A stretch of DNA of 64,000 nucleotides, from NCBI RefSeq assembly GCF_963676685.1, contig NC_092354.1, positions 75,515,327-75,579,326 of the forward strand. The letters run 5' to 3'. Positions 11,014 through 22,919 of the stretch are shown here, in pieces. Source of the DNA: Mytilus edulis (taxonomy: Eukaryota > Mollusca > Bivalvia > Mytilida > Mytilidae). Below the pieces are notes generated by a model. That model was not told where the DNA came from, ran no database searches, and saw only the letters and a list, made by a program, of their open reading frames with translations. The position numbers and the translations under genes are program-made. Position 1 is the stretch's first letter, and every line of letters starts with the position of its first letter.

Positions 11014-12307
11014 TCATCATTATTTAACACACTTGAGTTTAATTTTCAGTAGCCACGCCCCTTATTTCCTCTTTCAGTATTAATTTTTAAGGATACTGCA
11101 TTATGGTCAGTTAGTTTCTGTACTAAAGGTTTACTATCGCAGCTTTTACAATTTTTTTGTACTTCTTTTGAAATCAGAAAGTAATCAATTCTGGTGGCTT
11201 CTGATCTATCTTTCCTACACCAAGTACATTGCCTTAGGTTTTTATTTCTACTTCTCCAAATGTCTATTAATTTACACGATTTTATAAGCCCTTTTAAACC
11301 TGTAACTGGTTTATCAAATTTTTTGAAGGATTTAGTTTTATTTTTTGTATCAATTAATGACCAGATTTCGTTAAAATCTCCCCCAAGAATTGTTTGACCT
11401 AATCCATATTTATTTATATATGATTTAACTGTTTTGAAAAAACTATTTCTTTCTCTTGATCTATTTGGAGCAGATATTTACTAGCGTGAAAATATTTTCA
11501 TTTATTTCAATATTAATCAAAATAAATCTACCATCATAATCTTTGTGCTCATCAATAATTTTACAATTTATTCTATCTTTTATCCATATTGCTACTCCGC
11601 GTGAATAACTTGTACCATCACTTCTGAAAATGTTTTACCAAGTTCTTTAGACAAAGTATCTTGCATTTGTTTAGTAAAATGAGTTTCCTGTATAAAAATT
11701 ATATCACATTTTTGTTGATTTGCCCGACTTACCATTTTATTTATTTTTTCAGGTTGCTGTAGGCCATTAGCATTGACCGTACAAATATGCAAATAGTTTT
11801 TCATGGTTTATAGTTGGATATTTTAAATTTCACACAGTAGCATGGTGAGTTATCTTTCTTACCATTAATAATGAAGCATTTAGGATTTGTTTTCTTTATT
11901 ATTATTTTGTTATTTCTTTTGACTGACTTAAAACTGAATTCTTTTAGTCTTGTTTCTGTATAAGAAGACTTATTTATAGGGCAGTTAACATACTGATATA
12001 ATAGCGTTTTTTTACTGTTACTTTCTCACCATGGCTGAGCAAGAGGGACAACAATTTGGGGCAGCACTTCAAAATTTTTCGTACCAATTACAATGCTTAT
12101 CGACAGAGTTAGGGGCTGAAGGACTAAATCAAATTATTCCTACATTTGCGGGAGATCACTATGAGTTTAACAATTGGATGAAATCAATTGAAAAATATGT
12201 TATGCTGACAAACTTAGAACCAAATGATAAAAAACTAGTAGCCTATCAGTCAGGCACAAGCTCGGTAAGCGATTTTATACTTATATCTAAGGATTGTAAG
12301 ACAAGAA
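10934..12307. repeat. 1374-bp tandem triplication, unit 2
   Basis: The join GAA|ATCTACC at 10931-10940 fuses the gag end of unit 1 to the LINE start of unit 2. Private changes are CATCATAATC near 11535 and an AAA-to-AAC (Lys to Asn) change in gag near 12171. Confidence 0.93.
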
Positions 12308-13681
12308 ATCTACCATGTGGTAAATCATCACAGTTACTTGATTCATTTTCATATTTGTTTATTAATTTATTTATTTCATTTACATAGTCATCATTATTTA
12401 ACACACTTGAGTTTAATTTTCAGTAGCCACGCCCCTTATTTCCTCTTTCAGTATTAATTTTTAAGGATACTGCATTATGGTCAGTTAGTTTCTGTACTAA
12501 AGGTTTACTATCGCAGCTTTTACAATTTTTTTGTACTTCTTTTGAAATCAGAAAGTAATCAATTCTGGTGGCTTCTGATCTATCTTTCCTACACCAAGTA
12601 CATTGCCTTAGGTTTTTATTTCTACTTCTCCAAATGTCTATTAATTTACACGATTTTATAAGCCCTTTTAAACCTGTAACTGGTTTATCAAATTTTTTGA
12701 AGGATTTAGTTTTATTTTTTGTATCAATTAATGACCAGATTTCGTTAAAATCTCCCCCAAGAATTGTTTGACCTAATCCATATTTATTTATATATGATTT
12801 AACTGTTTTGAAAAAACTATTTCTTTCTCTTGATCTATTTGGAGCAGATATTTACTAGCGTGAAAATATTTTCATTTATTTCAATATTAATCAAAATAAA
12901 TCTACCATCAGAATCTTTGTGCTCATCAATAATTTTACAATTTATTCTATCTTTTATCCATATTGCTACTCCGCGTGAATAACTTGTACCATCACTTCTG
13001 AAAATGTTTTACCAAGTTCTTTAGACAAAGTATCTTGCATTTGTTTAGTAAAATGAGTTTCCTGTATAAAAATTATATCACATTTTTGTTGATTTGCCCG
13101 ACTTACCATTTTATTTATTTTTTCAGGTTGCTGTAGGCCATTAGCATTGACCGTACAAATATGCAAATAGTTTTTCATGGTTTATAGTTGGATATTTTAA
13201 ATTTCACACAGTAGCATGGTGAGTTATCTTTCTTACCATTAATAATGAAGCATTTAGGATTTGTTTTCTTTATTATTATTTTGTTATTTCTTTTGACTGA
13301 CTTAAAACTGAATTCTTTTAGTCTTGTTTCTGTATAAGAAGACTTATTTATAGGGCAGTTAACATACTGATATAATAGCGTTTTTTTACTGTTACTTTCT
13401 CACCATGGCTGAGCAAGAGGGACAACAATTTGGGGCAGCACTTCAAAATTTTTCGTACCAATTACAATGCTTATCGACAGAGTTAGGGGCTGAAGGACTA
13501 AATCAAATTATTCCTACATTTGCGGGAGATCACTATGAGTTTAAAAATTGGATGAAATCAATTGAAAAATATGTTATGCTGACAAACTTAGAACCAAATG
13601 ATAAAAAACTAGTAGCCTATCAGTCAGACACAAGCTCGGTAAGCGATTTTATACTTATATCTAAGGATTGTAAGACAAGAA
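12308..13681. repeat. 1374-bp tandem triplication, unit 3
   Basis: The last unit runs on into unique gag/protease sequence at 13682. Its private change is GGC to GAC (Gly to Asp) near 13628. It contains LINE endonuclease copy 3 (12428-13178, minus strand) and the only gag start still connected to downstream gag. Confidence 0.93.
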
Positions 13682-13755
13682 AACAAGTAAATGCTTTTGA
13701 CCAAACTCCAAAGTTAAACAAAGTAATAGAATGCTGGAAATGTAAAAGAAGAAAA
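13405..13755 (+). pseudogene. gag fragment, copy 3, with start of zinc knuckle
   Basis: It has the same start as copies 1 and 2, but after CKTR it continues into a basic segment with CWKC, the first half of a CCHC knuckle, and stops at 13755. A further Cys in SLCFG appears in another frame near 13780, so the knuckle is frame-broken. The protein is about 117 residues, much shorter than a normal Gag, so a large internal part of gag is also missing. Confidence 0.7.
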
Positions 13756-13779
13756 TAGATATCATGGAAACTAGGACGC

Positions 13780-14226
13780 TCTCTTTGTTTCGGAGCCGAC
13801 AAAGAGAGAATTAACAAATCAGTAACGACAAAAACTTATACAATAAATTTATCAGAAAATCGTAATAGTTGCATCATAAATATTAATGGAAAAAAGTTTA
13901 GATCATTAGTTGATTCTGGAGCGGAAGTGTCTTTGATGCATTTAAATGTTTATAAATCTTTAGCTAAATTATCAAAATTAAATGAAAAGACAGTTCAATT
14001 CAAATCAGTAAATGGAAATTCTTTTAACGTTTTAGGATGGATAGAAATAGACTTTTATATAACAAGTACAAAAATGTCACAATTATTTTATGTGGTTTCG
14101 GACATGAACAGAAATTTAATACTAGGTCGTGACTGGTGTTATAAAAATGGAGGAAGGCTTTAGTTTGATTTAGGAATGTTGAGAGTAGGAGATGTTTATG
14201 CTAATTTAGAGGAAGGTATTCATATA
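13780..14226 (+). pseudogene. Retropepsin (aspartic protease) of the LTR element
   Basis: One frame reads from the end of gag through LVDSGAEVSL (the catalytic DSGA at 13912-13923) to NLILGRDWCYKNG (about 14113-14150), the conserved C-terminal GRDW block, then FDLGMLRVG and LEEGIHI. The dimeric enzyme would cut the Gag-Pol precursor. An in-frame TAG at 14161-14163 and a TAA at 14227-14229 break it. About 110 residues from the region before DSGA to GRDW is a normal size. Confidence 0.85.
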
Positions 14227-14229
14227 TAA

Positions 14230-14830
14230 GGTATTTCAAGACTTTCTAAAGTACATGCACAACATCTTAAACCTGCACCCATTGAAACGTGGGATAATCC
14301 AAAATCAAATGAAATTAAAAAGTTAAGAAAAAGCAGATTCGTTGTTCCACCGGAATCTAGCGTAAATGAAATAGAGGTCGACAATGAAGCAAATGAGACA
14401 GTCGAAAATAGGACCTCATTTCAAAATCGGTTAAACAGAAAGAATAAACATATGAGCGAAACACATTTTCGGATGAACATGAGATTCCTTTAATGGAATT
14501 AAAAAAGCGAATAAATATTTGTAATAAAAATTTAAATAGTAAAGAAGTTTTAAGTAGTGAGACTGATGAGGATGATAAAATATCTTTATCAGAATTTAAA
14601 CGGACATTAAATTCTGATGCGCGCGACGACTCGGATGTTACCGACAATTTTTCAGATGGAGAAAATGTGTCAGTAAATTCTGTGAAAGTAAAACTTGTAT
14701 GTAGACAGAGTAATAATAACGATCCTTTGTGGTTGTACCGTGAGAGTAAGTGTGCTCAGCACAAGACGCAACTATTTAAAATTATTTTAAGGTTTTATAA
14801 TGAGACATGATAAGTAGATTTTGGTTAATT
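14230..14830 (+). pseudogene. Integrase C-terminal tail and acidic linker (rest of pol deleted)
   Basis: Straight after the protease, in the same frame, comes SKVHAQHLKPAP, which resembles the VHVSRLKP end of Ty3/gypsy integrases, followed by a charged tail. A frameshift near 14475 continues as an acidic Ser/Asp-rich stretch up to 14810. Reverse transcriptase, RNase H and the zinc-binding and catalytic parts of integrase would lie between protease and this tail. They are absent, which places a deletion of about 2.5-3 kb at about 14227-14245. The size is inferred from family norms. Confidence 0.6.
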
Positions 14831-14837
14831 GTAGGAC

Positions 14838-16680
14838 ATGGGACGGACGGCTGGACTTATTATTCTAACACTTCTTTTTGGTTTTGGCGAGATGGCTTTC
14901 ATTTCTGACAATATAGTATTTGACAAAGTTAATACTGTTACCACCACGAGGTCGAAATGGTTGGTAACCTTCATAATTGATTTAAAACCTTTTGAAGGAT
15001 TGTTGAACAGAATATCCCATGACATGGTCAAATTCTCCGCATTAGCACAAACTGTTTTGAGACGGTATGAACAACCTGGAAAGGAACATTTTTATAGCAC
15101 TTTTTCAAATTTGGAACACGAGTTTAACCTATTAATGGACATGCATCGTTCAATAACTGATACTTTCAACGATTTCAAAACTTTACATCGACACCGACGT
15201 TCTGTTTTGTCGTTTATAGGTAGTGCAATGAGTTTTTTGTTTGGTACATTAACAGAAGACGATATTAATTTAATTAAGAGCAACTTTCGAACATTAGCAC
15301 AAAATCAAAAGAAAATTTCACACATTTTGACTGAGAATTTATCAATTCTAAACATAACTAGGCTAGAGGTATCTTAAGATAGAGACGCCATTAATAAATT
15401 ATCAAGGGGGTTGCAATATTTAGACATCCGTTTCGTCAATATAACTGAGGCTATTGAAAAACAAATAATAGATTTGGAAAACTTTGTGCAAATAAATATT
15501 CAATTAGATTTAATAACTGGTGATTTAAAACAATTAATCCAAAGAGGATTTTTCTATTTAGAACATATAAAAGATCAGTTGAGCATGCTTTCACTGGGCC
15601 ATCTTTCACCAAGTAAAACTACGCCAAATAATTTACAAGGTATTCTTCTTGAAATAAAAGATAAACTTTCAAAATATTTAGAATTGACTAAAGATCCAAA
15701 AGAAAACCTGTGGTTCTTTTATAGGTTCTTGACATGTTCCACTATCCTGTATGACAGTAGAATATTAGTTGTCATTTCAATTCATCTTCTCGATTCAAAT
15801 AATAAATTTGGAATTTATCAGGGATTTAATTTACCAATGCCCGTGCAAAAGAATCATACAAGTATAGGTATGGTTGCAAAATATGATTTGGATGTAGAAT
15901 ACTTTGCAGTTAATGCAGGAAGGTCAAAATATGTATTGCTTAAACAGCAAGAAATACAATCATGAACACACACTTACAAAATTTTGTAAGATTATAAGTC
16001 CTGTTTATCCTATTAATTTAAGTAAAAATTGCATAACTTCCTTGTTCCTGAAGAAACGAAATGGTATTGATAAATATTGTCGTGTTGTAGCAGAACCAAA
16101 CTCAGTTCTTCCAATAGCAAGTTATATATCGCCTGGTTCATGGTTAGTTACCACTAATTCACCCTTACGTTTTGCCATTGTTTGGGAAAAATATAAGCAA
16201 AAGTCAACGTTTACGAAGATAATTAACCCTTCTTTGAATATTTTAGCATTAAATGAGACATAAACTGCGATTAATGACTATCTTACGCTTTTACCGTTTT
16301 ATAGTAGATAATCTACATATACTCTTGAGGATGATCCATTTACTAAAGTTATTCAAAATTATAATTTAACAATGCGAAAACTTTGGTAGCCATTCCATGA
16401 CTCCTTATCGAAGTTTAACTTGACTGAGCTACCAAAAGAGTTGAAAAATATTGAAGAAATCCCAATGGATAATCTGATTTACCAATTGAAAAATTTACAA
16501 ACCATGCAAGAAGATTCAAGTTTTCCAAATTGGATTTATAACGTAATTTATCTAGTAATCTCTCTTTTGTTAGGTATATCATTTTCATATTATGTAAATA
16601 TAGAAAAAAGTTACCTTGTTCAGTCAGACGAGGAAGTGGTTGCAAGATGCAGAATATCGCCCCTAAGTATGACAGTGTGA
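14838..16680 (+). pseudogene. F-like envelope glycoprotein gene (env), interrupted
   Basis: It starts at ATG 14838 with a hydrophobic signal-peptide-like start. Residues 118-121 are RHRR (15189-15200), a furin-type site, followed by a Gly/Phe-rich fusion-peptide-like stretch and LFGTLTEDD. This is the arrangement of baculovirus F proteins and insect errantivirus Env. A Cys-containing ectodomain follows, and a single membrane span lies near 16539-16605, then a short cytoplasmic tail to 16680. It is broken by a TAA at 15375, a frameshift near 15950 and a stop at 16261, with more damage at 16264-16419. The span of about 614 codons suits a full-length Env. In an intact element it would mediate membrane fusion; this copy cannot. 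Confidence 0.8.
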
Positions 16681-16989
16681 GTAAACTGGTGTCGGCTAAA
16701 ACTGAGGGTGATGTTAACACCTCCAGAGATGTTCACTCTGCACCAATGTTATACAACTCAAAGGAAGAAGTAGCTAATAATTTATATCCACTGCTAAAAT
16801 TGGCAAAACAAACAGTGCGTATATAAATTGAAGTAATAGCACAACGCACAACGTGTAAATACTGAAGTACTATTCGATTATTACGAATAATGTTTTAAAA
16901 ACACTATACGATCACAAATACTTACTTTTAATTTATTCATTATATACAAACATGACAACTAACTGTTCTTTATACATTGTATATACAAA

Positions 16990-17395
16990 TGACGGAGTAT
17001 GGATGATGGTGTAAGGATGTCGCAGTTATGGATGTTGGAGTATGGATGATGGAGTAAGGATGTCAGAGTTATGGATGTCGGAGTATGGATGATAGAGTAA
17101 GGATGACGGAGTTATGGATGTCGGAGTAAGGATGGGATGTCGGAGTAAGGATGTCGGAGTTATGGAAGTCGGAGTTATGGATGTCAGAGTAATAAATGTC
17201 GGAGTAAGGATGTCGGAGTAAGAATGTCGGAGTTATGGATGTCGGATTGAGGATGTCGGAGTAATGGATGTCGGAGTAAAGATGTCGGAGATATGGCGGA
17301 CGGAGAAATGGTAGACGAAAAATGGTAGACAGAAAATGGTAGACGAAAAGTGGTAGACGAAAAATGGTAGACGAAAATGGTAGATGGAGAGTGAT
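16990..17395. repeat. 15-bp minisatellite upstream of the 3' LTR
   Basis: About 25 imperfect units of GGATGTCGGAGTNAT type fade at the right end into ATGGTAGACGAAAA repeats. The period is a multiple of three, so the minus strand stays open for 112 codons; I do not regard this as a gene. Confidence 0.85.
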
Positions 17396-17545
17396 AGCAC
17401 AGAACATTTGATAATTATGTAAAATTTATCAATTGATTGTTTTATATAATTTGTATATATATATTTATGTTTTATTTCAGGTTTTGTGTATTGATTCTTT
17501 ATTTTAGGTATCTTTCGATCCTGTAGTGCTATATTTCTAGAACAT

Positions 17546-17555
17546 AGGGGGGGTA
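17546..17555 (+). other. Polypurine tract
   Basis: AGGGGGGGTA lies directly before the 3' LTR, where plus-strand DNA synthesis is primed in LTR elements. Confidence 0.65.
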
Positions 17556-18009
17556 TGTAACACTGCAGTGATCGAAAGAATTGAAATTATTAAATATAAT
17601 TTGTAAAGTTTATAATAGTATTAGTATGTATTATTGTTAAACTACAAACGTGACTTTATATATGTACATGCTTTGGCTGTAGGGATGTTCAAGTTTATGA
17701 CAATTGCTTTTTCATTCAGCAACATGTGGTCATCGTGTTGTGGCCAGTTAATTATACCTTAATAGTTTGGCTATAATTAACCTAACGTTAAGTATATGGG
17801 ACCAAAAGTAATGGTCACTATTTAGAACCATTTTATTTGTGGCTATATGCTTCCTAAAAGTAAGTGCCTATCATAAACAAAATTCTTTCTAAATTACAGT
17901 CACGTTCGTAGTTGTATAAAAGAACTTTACCTAACAAGACAGTTCCGATTGTTACTAGGCACTGAATAAAAATTAGTTCCTCTTTAGCCATAAGTTTTAT
18001 AGTGCCACA
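17556..18009 (+). repeat. 3' LTR
   Basis: 454 bp, pairs with 3719-4177. TATAAAA is at 17915-17921 and AATAAA at 17965-17970. Relative to the 5' LTR it has a 6-bp insertion near 17605 and a 9-bp deletion near 17848. It is followed by the TATG duplication (18010-18013). Confidence 0.92.
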
Positions 18010-18093
18010 TATGTAGCAAACTATCAGACAGTTATCAAATAGTTGTTTTAGAGAGTACTTTCGTTAATCAAATATAAATATGCTAATTTTGGT

Positions 18094-18671
18094 AAGGAGT
18101 ATGTTCGATAAGGTCCTAAAATGGCCCCCTTTTTTAGCGTAAATTTCATATTCGGATTTATTGACCAATATCACGATAAATTATAGCTAATACATTGACT
18201 AGATAGGATATAAGCCATTCTGTTGAAAATTTTACGTTTCTGCGTTTCATTATGACGTCTCAGTTGTACGCATATTGATTTTTCACGAAAAAATCAATGA
18301 AAATGGGTAAATTTCCAAAGATTATTTGACAGGAAACATAGAGCGCATACGTAGACAACAAAGATCTTTTAAAATAATGTTTGTGAAGACATTTAACATG
18401 TCTTATTCGAATATTAAGCTTGTCGACACCTGCGCTCTATGTTTCCTGGTCCTTTATTTGGTTGAAATCCAGCTGATTTTGTCAAATTTCACCAAAATCC
18501 CTTATCTGGACCTTTTTGGGATTTAAAAATCAACGTGTTAGAATTAAACTTTGACAAAAACAGCCCTGTTTAACTTTCTCACATGTCTTTAAGGCAACTT
18601 AAAACAATTATTGTCTTGTAACCATGAACTTTACAATTGGGGCCAAATATGGCACTTACCGAACTTACTCA
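18094..18671. mobile_element. Candidate non-autonomous inverted-repeat element with internal hairpin
   Basis: The left end (AAGGAGTATGTTCGATAAGG, running to ATGGCCCC) is matched imperfectly by the reverse complement of the right end (GGGGCCAAATATGGC ... GAACTTACTC). Inside, 18330-18347 and 18431-18448 are perfect 18-bp reverse complements (CAGGAAACATAGAGCGCA). There is no coding potential. I call it a MITE because of the terminal repeats; no target duplication was confirmed. Confidence 0.5.
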
Positions 18672-21570
18672 GGTGTTATTAAAAAAAAGGTATAATAAAT
18701 CCCAAATGAACGTGAGATAATAATTATAGTGTGAAAGATTAAATTTTATCATTCTTATATATTCCTTTTAAGAACCTAAAAAGTTTTAATTCGAAAATCG
18801 AAATGTGAATAGTTTTCCTATTGACAATTGTATACTGTTGTACTCTTCGATCTTTTATCACATGTTAAAGTGTAGTGAACTCTACGCATATGCATATTTT
18901 GTGTTTAAAACTGCTAACTGTGAATGAAGTAAAACTGTATGTCCTTCTCAAGTTCTGTACATGCGTAGTGTGGATCTTTCTTTTTCGGGAAAGCTCAAGA
19001 TCAAAATGGTGAAAATCAGTGATATAAGACTAATACCAATGAAATAAATGTGCAAATCTAAACAAATGTCACCAATAGGAAACAGTAATTTATAAGTATT
19101 CATAAATAAATATAAAACATGCGCGTTTAGATAAAAAAATGAGATAACCACATGAATAAGATGGGGAATTAAGCCTCTCCTGATAAGAATGCATGAACAG
19201 CCAGACGAACGAACACATGACAAAAAGACAACAACAAGAAAACGAAAAAAAACAAACTCCAGAGTAAAAAACAATATCTACAAAGCTAGAAACTAAGTTC
19301 TTCCACTGGCTCTTTTCCTAGGATTTCTGAAGCGTGTGATACAGAACATGAGTATATAATTTATCTCAAACCGAAATTGAATACATTGGCAATATTCATC
19401 TATTTTTCTTTATTTTTATCAAATAGATTTCATGTCTAGGAAATGTAATGCTAGAGACTCATTACTTAAATAATTATCAAAATCTTCCTTCCAAAGTTGA
19501 TGACTGATTGGAAGTCATCAAGTGATTGTAAGTAGAAAATAGCCATGGCTAAAAAAACTAAAAAAGATCAACAGACAAACAGACAAACAACAATAAAATT
19601 GAGATTGGAAATGAGAAATACGTCGAAGGGACAACAACCAAACTACACAGCATATAACAACCAAAAGCCTCCGTTGAAAACATCCCGCATCCTGAGGTGA
19701 CCCCTAAATAAAAATGAGTTTTAGTTCAGTGAAAATAAATGTCATACACAATTCCACAGGATATAAATAAAAATAAAAACATACAAAACCGAAGGCACCT
19801 GATTTGGGACAGGCGCAAACATGAGGCGGGGTAAAACATGTTTTGTGATATATCAATCACCCCCTCTATACATCTAGCGAATGTAGAATAAAGGAACACC
19901 CATCAATACGTACAGTAAAACTCAGTTTAAAAGAAGTTCGAATCCGATGACAGAGTATTTAACAAAAGAAACTAAGCAAAATGACAATGATACATACATT
20001 AACAAAGGAATACAAACAGCTACTGACATACAAGCTCCAGACCTCAATTACACGGATTGACATATAACGTCTTCATCATATACACAACCAGCGCAATCCT
20101 TCCTGTTCGGGGTTAAATATCATACCATCATAAAATATATGAGAAGGCATCACATATAAATGAATTGTTTTAACAAAATTGGAATGTTATATACTGTCCC
20201 TCTAGGACATATTAGACTGAAAACTATTTAAGTCAGTATTAAATATATACATATGACAAATGCTTGAAGACGCTATAAAAATTTTGTTTTTACTTTTTGT
20301 TCATTTCTATGCTCAGATGTCATAATAAGAGAACTCTTGCATTCAACTTTGTTTGCAGATATAATGATCTGATGCACATGTGTTTTTTCTTTTTTCATTG
20401 GAAAACATGAATGTAGTTACAATTTCAACAGACATATATATTTTAGCCACTTACTATCCTGCAAAAGAATATAAGGATAGTATATGCACTGAAAAAGATG
20501 CACACATCATTGTCAGGTGTTTTTTTTTTGTGTTTTACAGATTTAGTGATATATTTATGATGTACTACAACAATATGTACAATACCCTTCACATGCACCA
20601 AACAGACCATAAATACAACACATTTTGCACATTTCGTTCTGTGATAATCTACGTTTCTCCAGGTTTCACAAATGTTTAATACAATGTGAGCATATAAACT
20701 CAAATATATAATAATATGTCCATACTAGGGATTACACTTGTAGACAAGGAAAATCAAAAGTAGAATACCAATGTCCTCATACTAGTTTCAAAAAGACAAA
20801 AGATAATGTCGGTTATCGTAGGAGACGTTTTAGTTAAATACGTATTAACATCAATTAATAATATTATGATGAACCCCAATCAACATTAAACTGGAAAAGT
20901 TATGTCAGAAAACCAAATGATACGTATTATCCTGTGTAATCATACACACATATGTCATTTGTATTAAAATGTTGATATAACAATGCTCGTTTACACATAT
21001 TTCTCAGGTTTCTACTATAAGCCATGTAACGTTCCTTAATAAATCTTCTTACTGCTACACACTGATTCAAATGTCATCAGGTTTCATTTTACCAGGTTAA
21101 TGGCTCGGAAAAAATAAATTATTTCAATCATTTATAAACGTCTTTCCTCTGAAAGGGACGCACACTTGCAAATGCTTTCACAAAGTATCAAAAATGATAC
21201 GTTCTGCATAAATTGTAAAACAGTTAAAATGTTTATGGTTGCTGTTAGTTACACATGTGTGGATCGTTAAAGTAGAACATATGTTACACATGATACCTAA
21301 GATAAAAACAAAATGAATTATAAATCACCTAAGTCGATTGAATAAATTGTTTGTATTAAAACTCATTTATTATGGTAAATAAAAGGAATCAACAATTATG
21401 ATCAATTCAAGAAAATGTAATGTAAATTAGAAAAACGGAACAGAGATCATTCAGACCTTACTTCGTTCCGCGAGTAATCTATAGTGACTGACCTTTGTTA
21501 AAATTTGTGTAGAAAGTTTTAGTTCTGCATGATTTGTATCTGCTATTACATTATATCATTATATAATTAC
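18672..21570. repeat. Gene-free stretch with a dispersed repeat
   Basis: No gene seen. About 19590-20160 resembles a mussel dispersed repeat (CTCCGTTGAAAACATCCC, then CACCTGATTTGGGACAGGCG and GGCGGGGTAAAACATG). The remainder is AT-rich sequence in which I see no structure. Confidence 0.5.
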
Positions 21571-22380
21571 CGCACAGTCAGATATGAAAGACCCCGAAAT
21601 GACAAATATAAAACAAGAAAACAAGAAAACAAGAAAACTAACGGCCTAATTTATGGACAAACAAAAATAGGTCCAAAGTACAAGGATGCCCCCTCAGCAC
21701 TATCATTTTCTATGTTTACTGGACCGAGAAAATGAGATAAAATCCCTAATTTGGCATTAAATTAGAAAGATCATATCATAGGAAATATGCTTACTAAGTT
21801 TAAAGTTGATTGGACTTCAACTTCATAAAAAACTACCTCGACCAAAAACTTTAGCCAAATGTTTAACCTGAAGCGGGACAGATGAACGGATGAACAGACG
21901 GACGAACAAACGGACGGACGAACGAATGGACGAACAAACGGACGGACAAACGGACGCACAGACCTGAAAACATGATGCCCATAAATGGGGCATAACAAGA
22001 ATTTAAAACAAATATGCAACAAACTGTATCAACAAACGACAGTCACTGAATTACAGGCTTCTGGCATGGGACAGGTACAAACAAACATAATGTTGCGGGT
22101 TTAACATGTTAGCGGGATCCCAACACTCCCCTAACCCTGGAAAGTGGTGTTACAGTTAAACATAAAAACAAACTGTTAAAATCAGTTGAAAAGAGCTCAA
22201 CTAATCAGATGGATACAACTAGATATATTATACAGAGTGGACGTGTCCGGGTACTTGTATATCGCAACAACAAAAAGACATCAAGTAGAGATCTAAGTGT
22301 AGTGGCAGTTACTAACAGCTAGTTCAAAGCCACTTACAACTAATAAAAGAAATCATGCCTACCATGTGTTCATGTCATAT
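21570..22380. repeat. Dispersed repeat with nested GGACGAAC-containing element
   Basis: Outer repeat: GAAAGACCCCGAAATGACAA at the left, then ACTGAATTACAGGCTTCTGG and GGACGTGTCCGGGTACTTGT on the right. Nested at about 21655-21996 is a segment also found at 55388-55680. Both copies contain ACTACCTCGACCAAAAACTT, a GGACGAAC microsatellite and end at CCCATAAATGGGGCATAA. Confidence 0.65.
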
Positions 22381-22919
22381 TCATATGACTAAATCCATGT
22401 TATGGTAAAGTCCTTCTTACGAGGGGACCTGGACTTACTCCAAGGAATTTTGGAGTCAGTTACTTCATTCGAATTTTACTATTTTTAGCCGTTTTCGTGT
22501 GGTCTTTGATTTGACTATAATATAGTAATGCATCCTTGAATCATAATAACAAACATATAACTGAAAGCGAATTCGTATTATAATTGGCAATGTATTGACA
22601 ACATAGAGTGACTTGGTTATAGTTATTTATACTTATCCCCATTAAATCTATACCAACTTTGGATATGTCATGTGTAAAAAGCCAAAACATGTTGTAGTCT
22701 TCCAGTGCTGCTGTTGATGTGTGTCATTCAATCTTTAGTCTTTTTTGTACAATATGTGTTTCCGTTTAGTTATTGTATAGCAATACACATTAACATAGGG
22801 CACGTTCGGTACTTAGCAGACCAGACGACATGGACATTTAATAACAATCTAAGACAAGGCATATTTGGTACATGTATTGAGCAAATATTTCAAAGGATGG
22901 GTCGATCATTGTAACGGAA

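Larger units (their letters stand above)
3719..18009 (+). mobile_element. LTR retroelement (errantivirus-like) with gag, protease and env; pol mostly deleted; LINE nested inside
   Basis: Two direct LTRs (3719-4177 and 17556-18009), each TGT...ACA, are flanked by the 4-bp duplication TATG (3715-3718 and 18010-18013). In order: 5' LTR, primer-binding site, short leader, inserted LINE (4269-10639), gag start (three tandem copies), retropepsin, integrase C-terminal tail, F-like envelope, a 15-bp minisatellite, polypurine tract and 3' LTR. This gene order is that of env-bearing Ty3/gypsy elements. By eye the LTRs differ by about 20 substitutions plus three indels over about 455 bp, so the insertion is not recent. 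Reverse transcriptase, RNase H and the integrase core are missing, and gag, protease and env all carry stops or frameshifts, so this copy is dead. Confidence 0.9.

Noticed and set aside
9820..12771. Three identical 67-codon plus-strand frames
   Set aside because: They are antisense shadows of the LINE endonuclease domain within the triplicated unit.
14357..15283. Minus-strand frames of 63-96 codons opposite pol and env
   Set aside because: They are shadows of the plus-strand protease, integrase-tail and env reading frames.
17069..17407. 112-codon minus-strand frame as a gene
   Set aside because: It is the complement of the 15-bp minisatellite; its SDIHY-type repeats follow the DNA period.
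21771..22022. 83-codon frame with Ser/Val/Arg repeats
   Set aside because: It is the complement of a GGACGAAC microsatellite inside a repeat that also occurs at 55388-55680.
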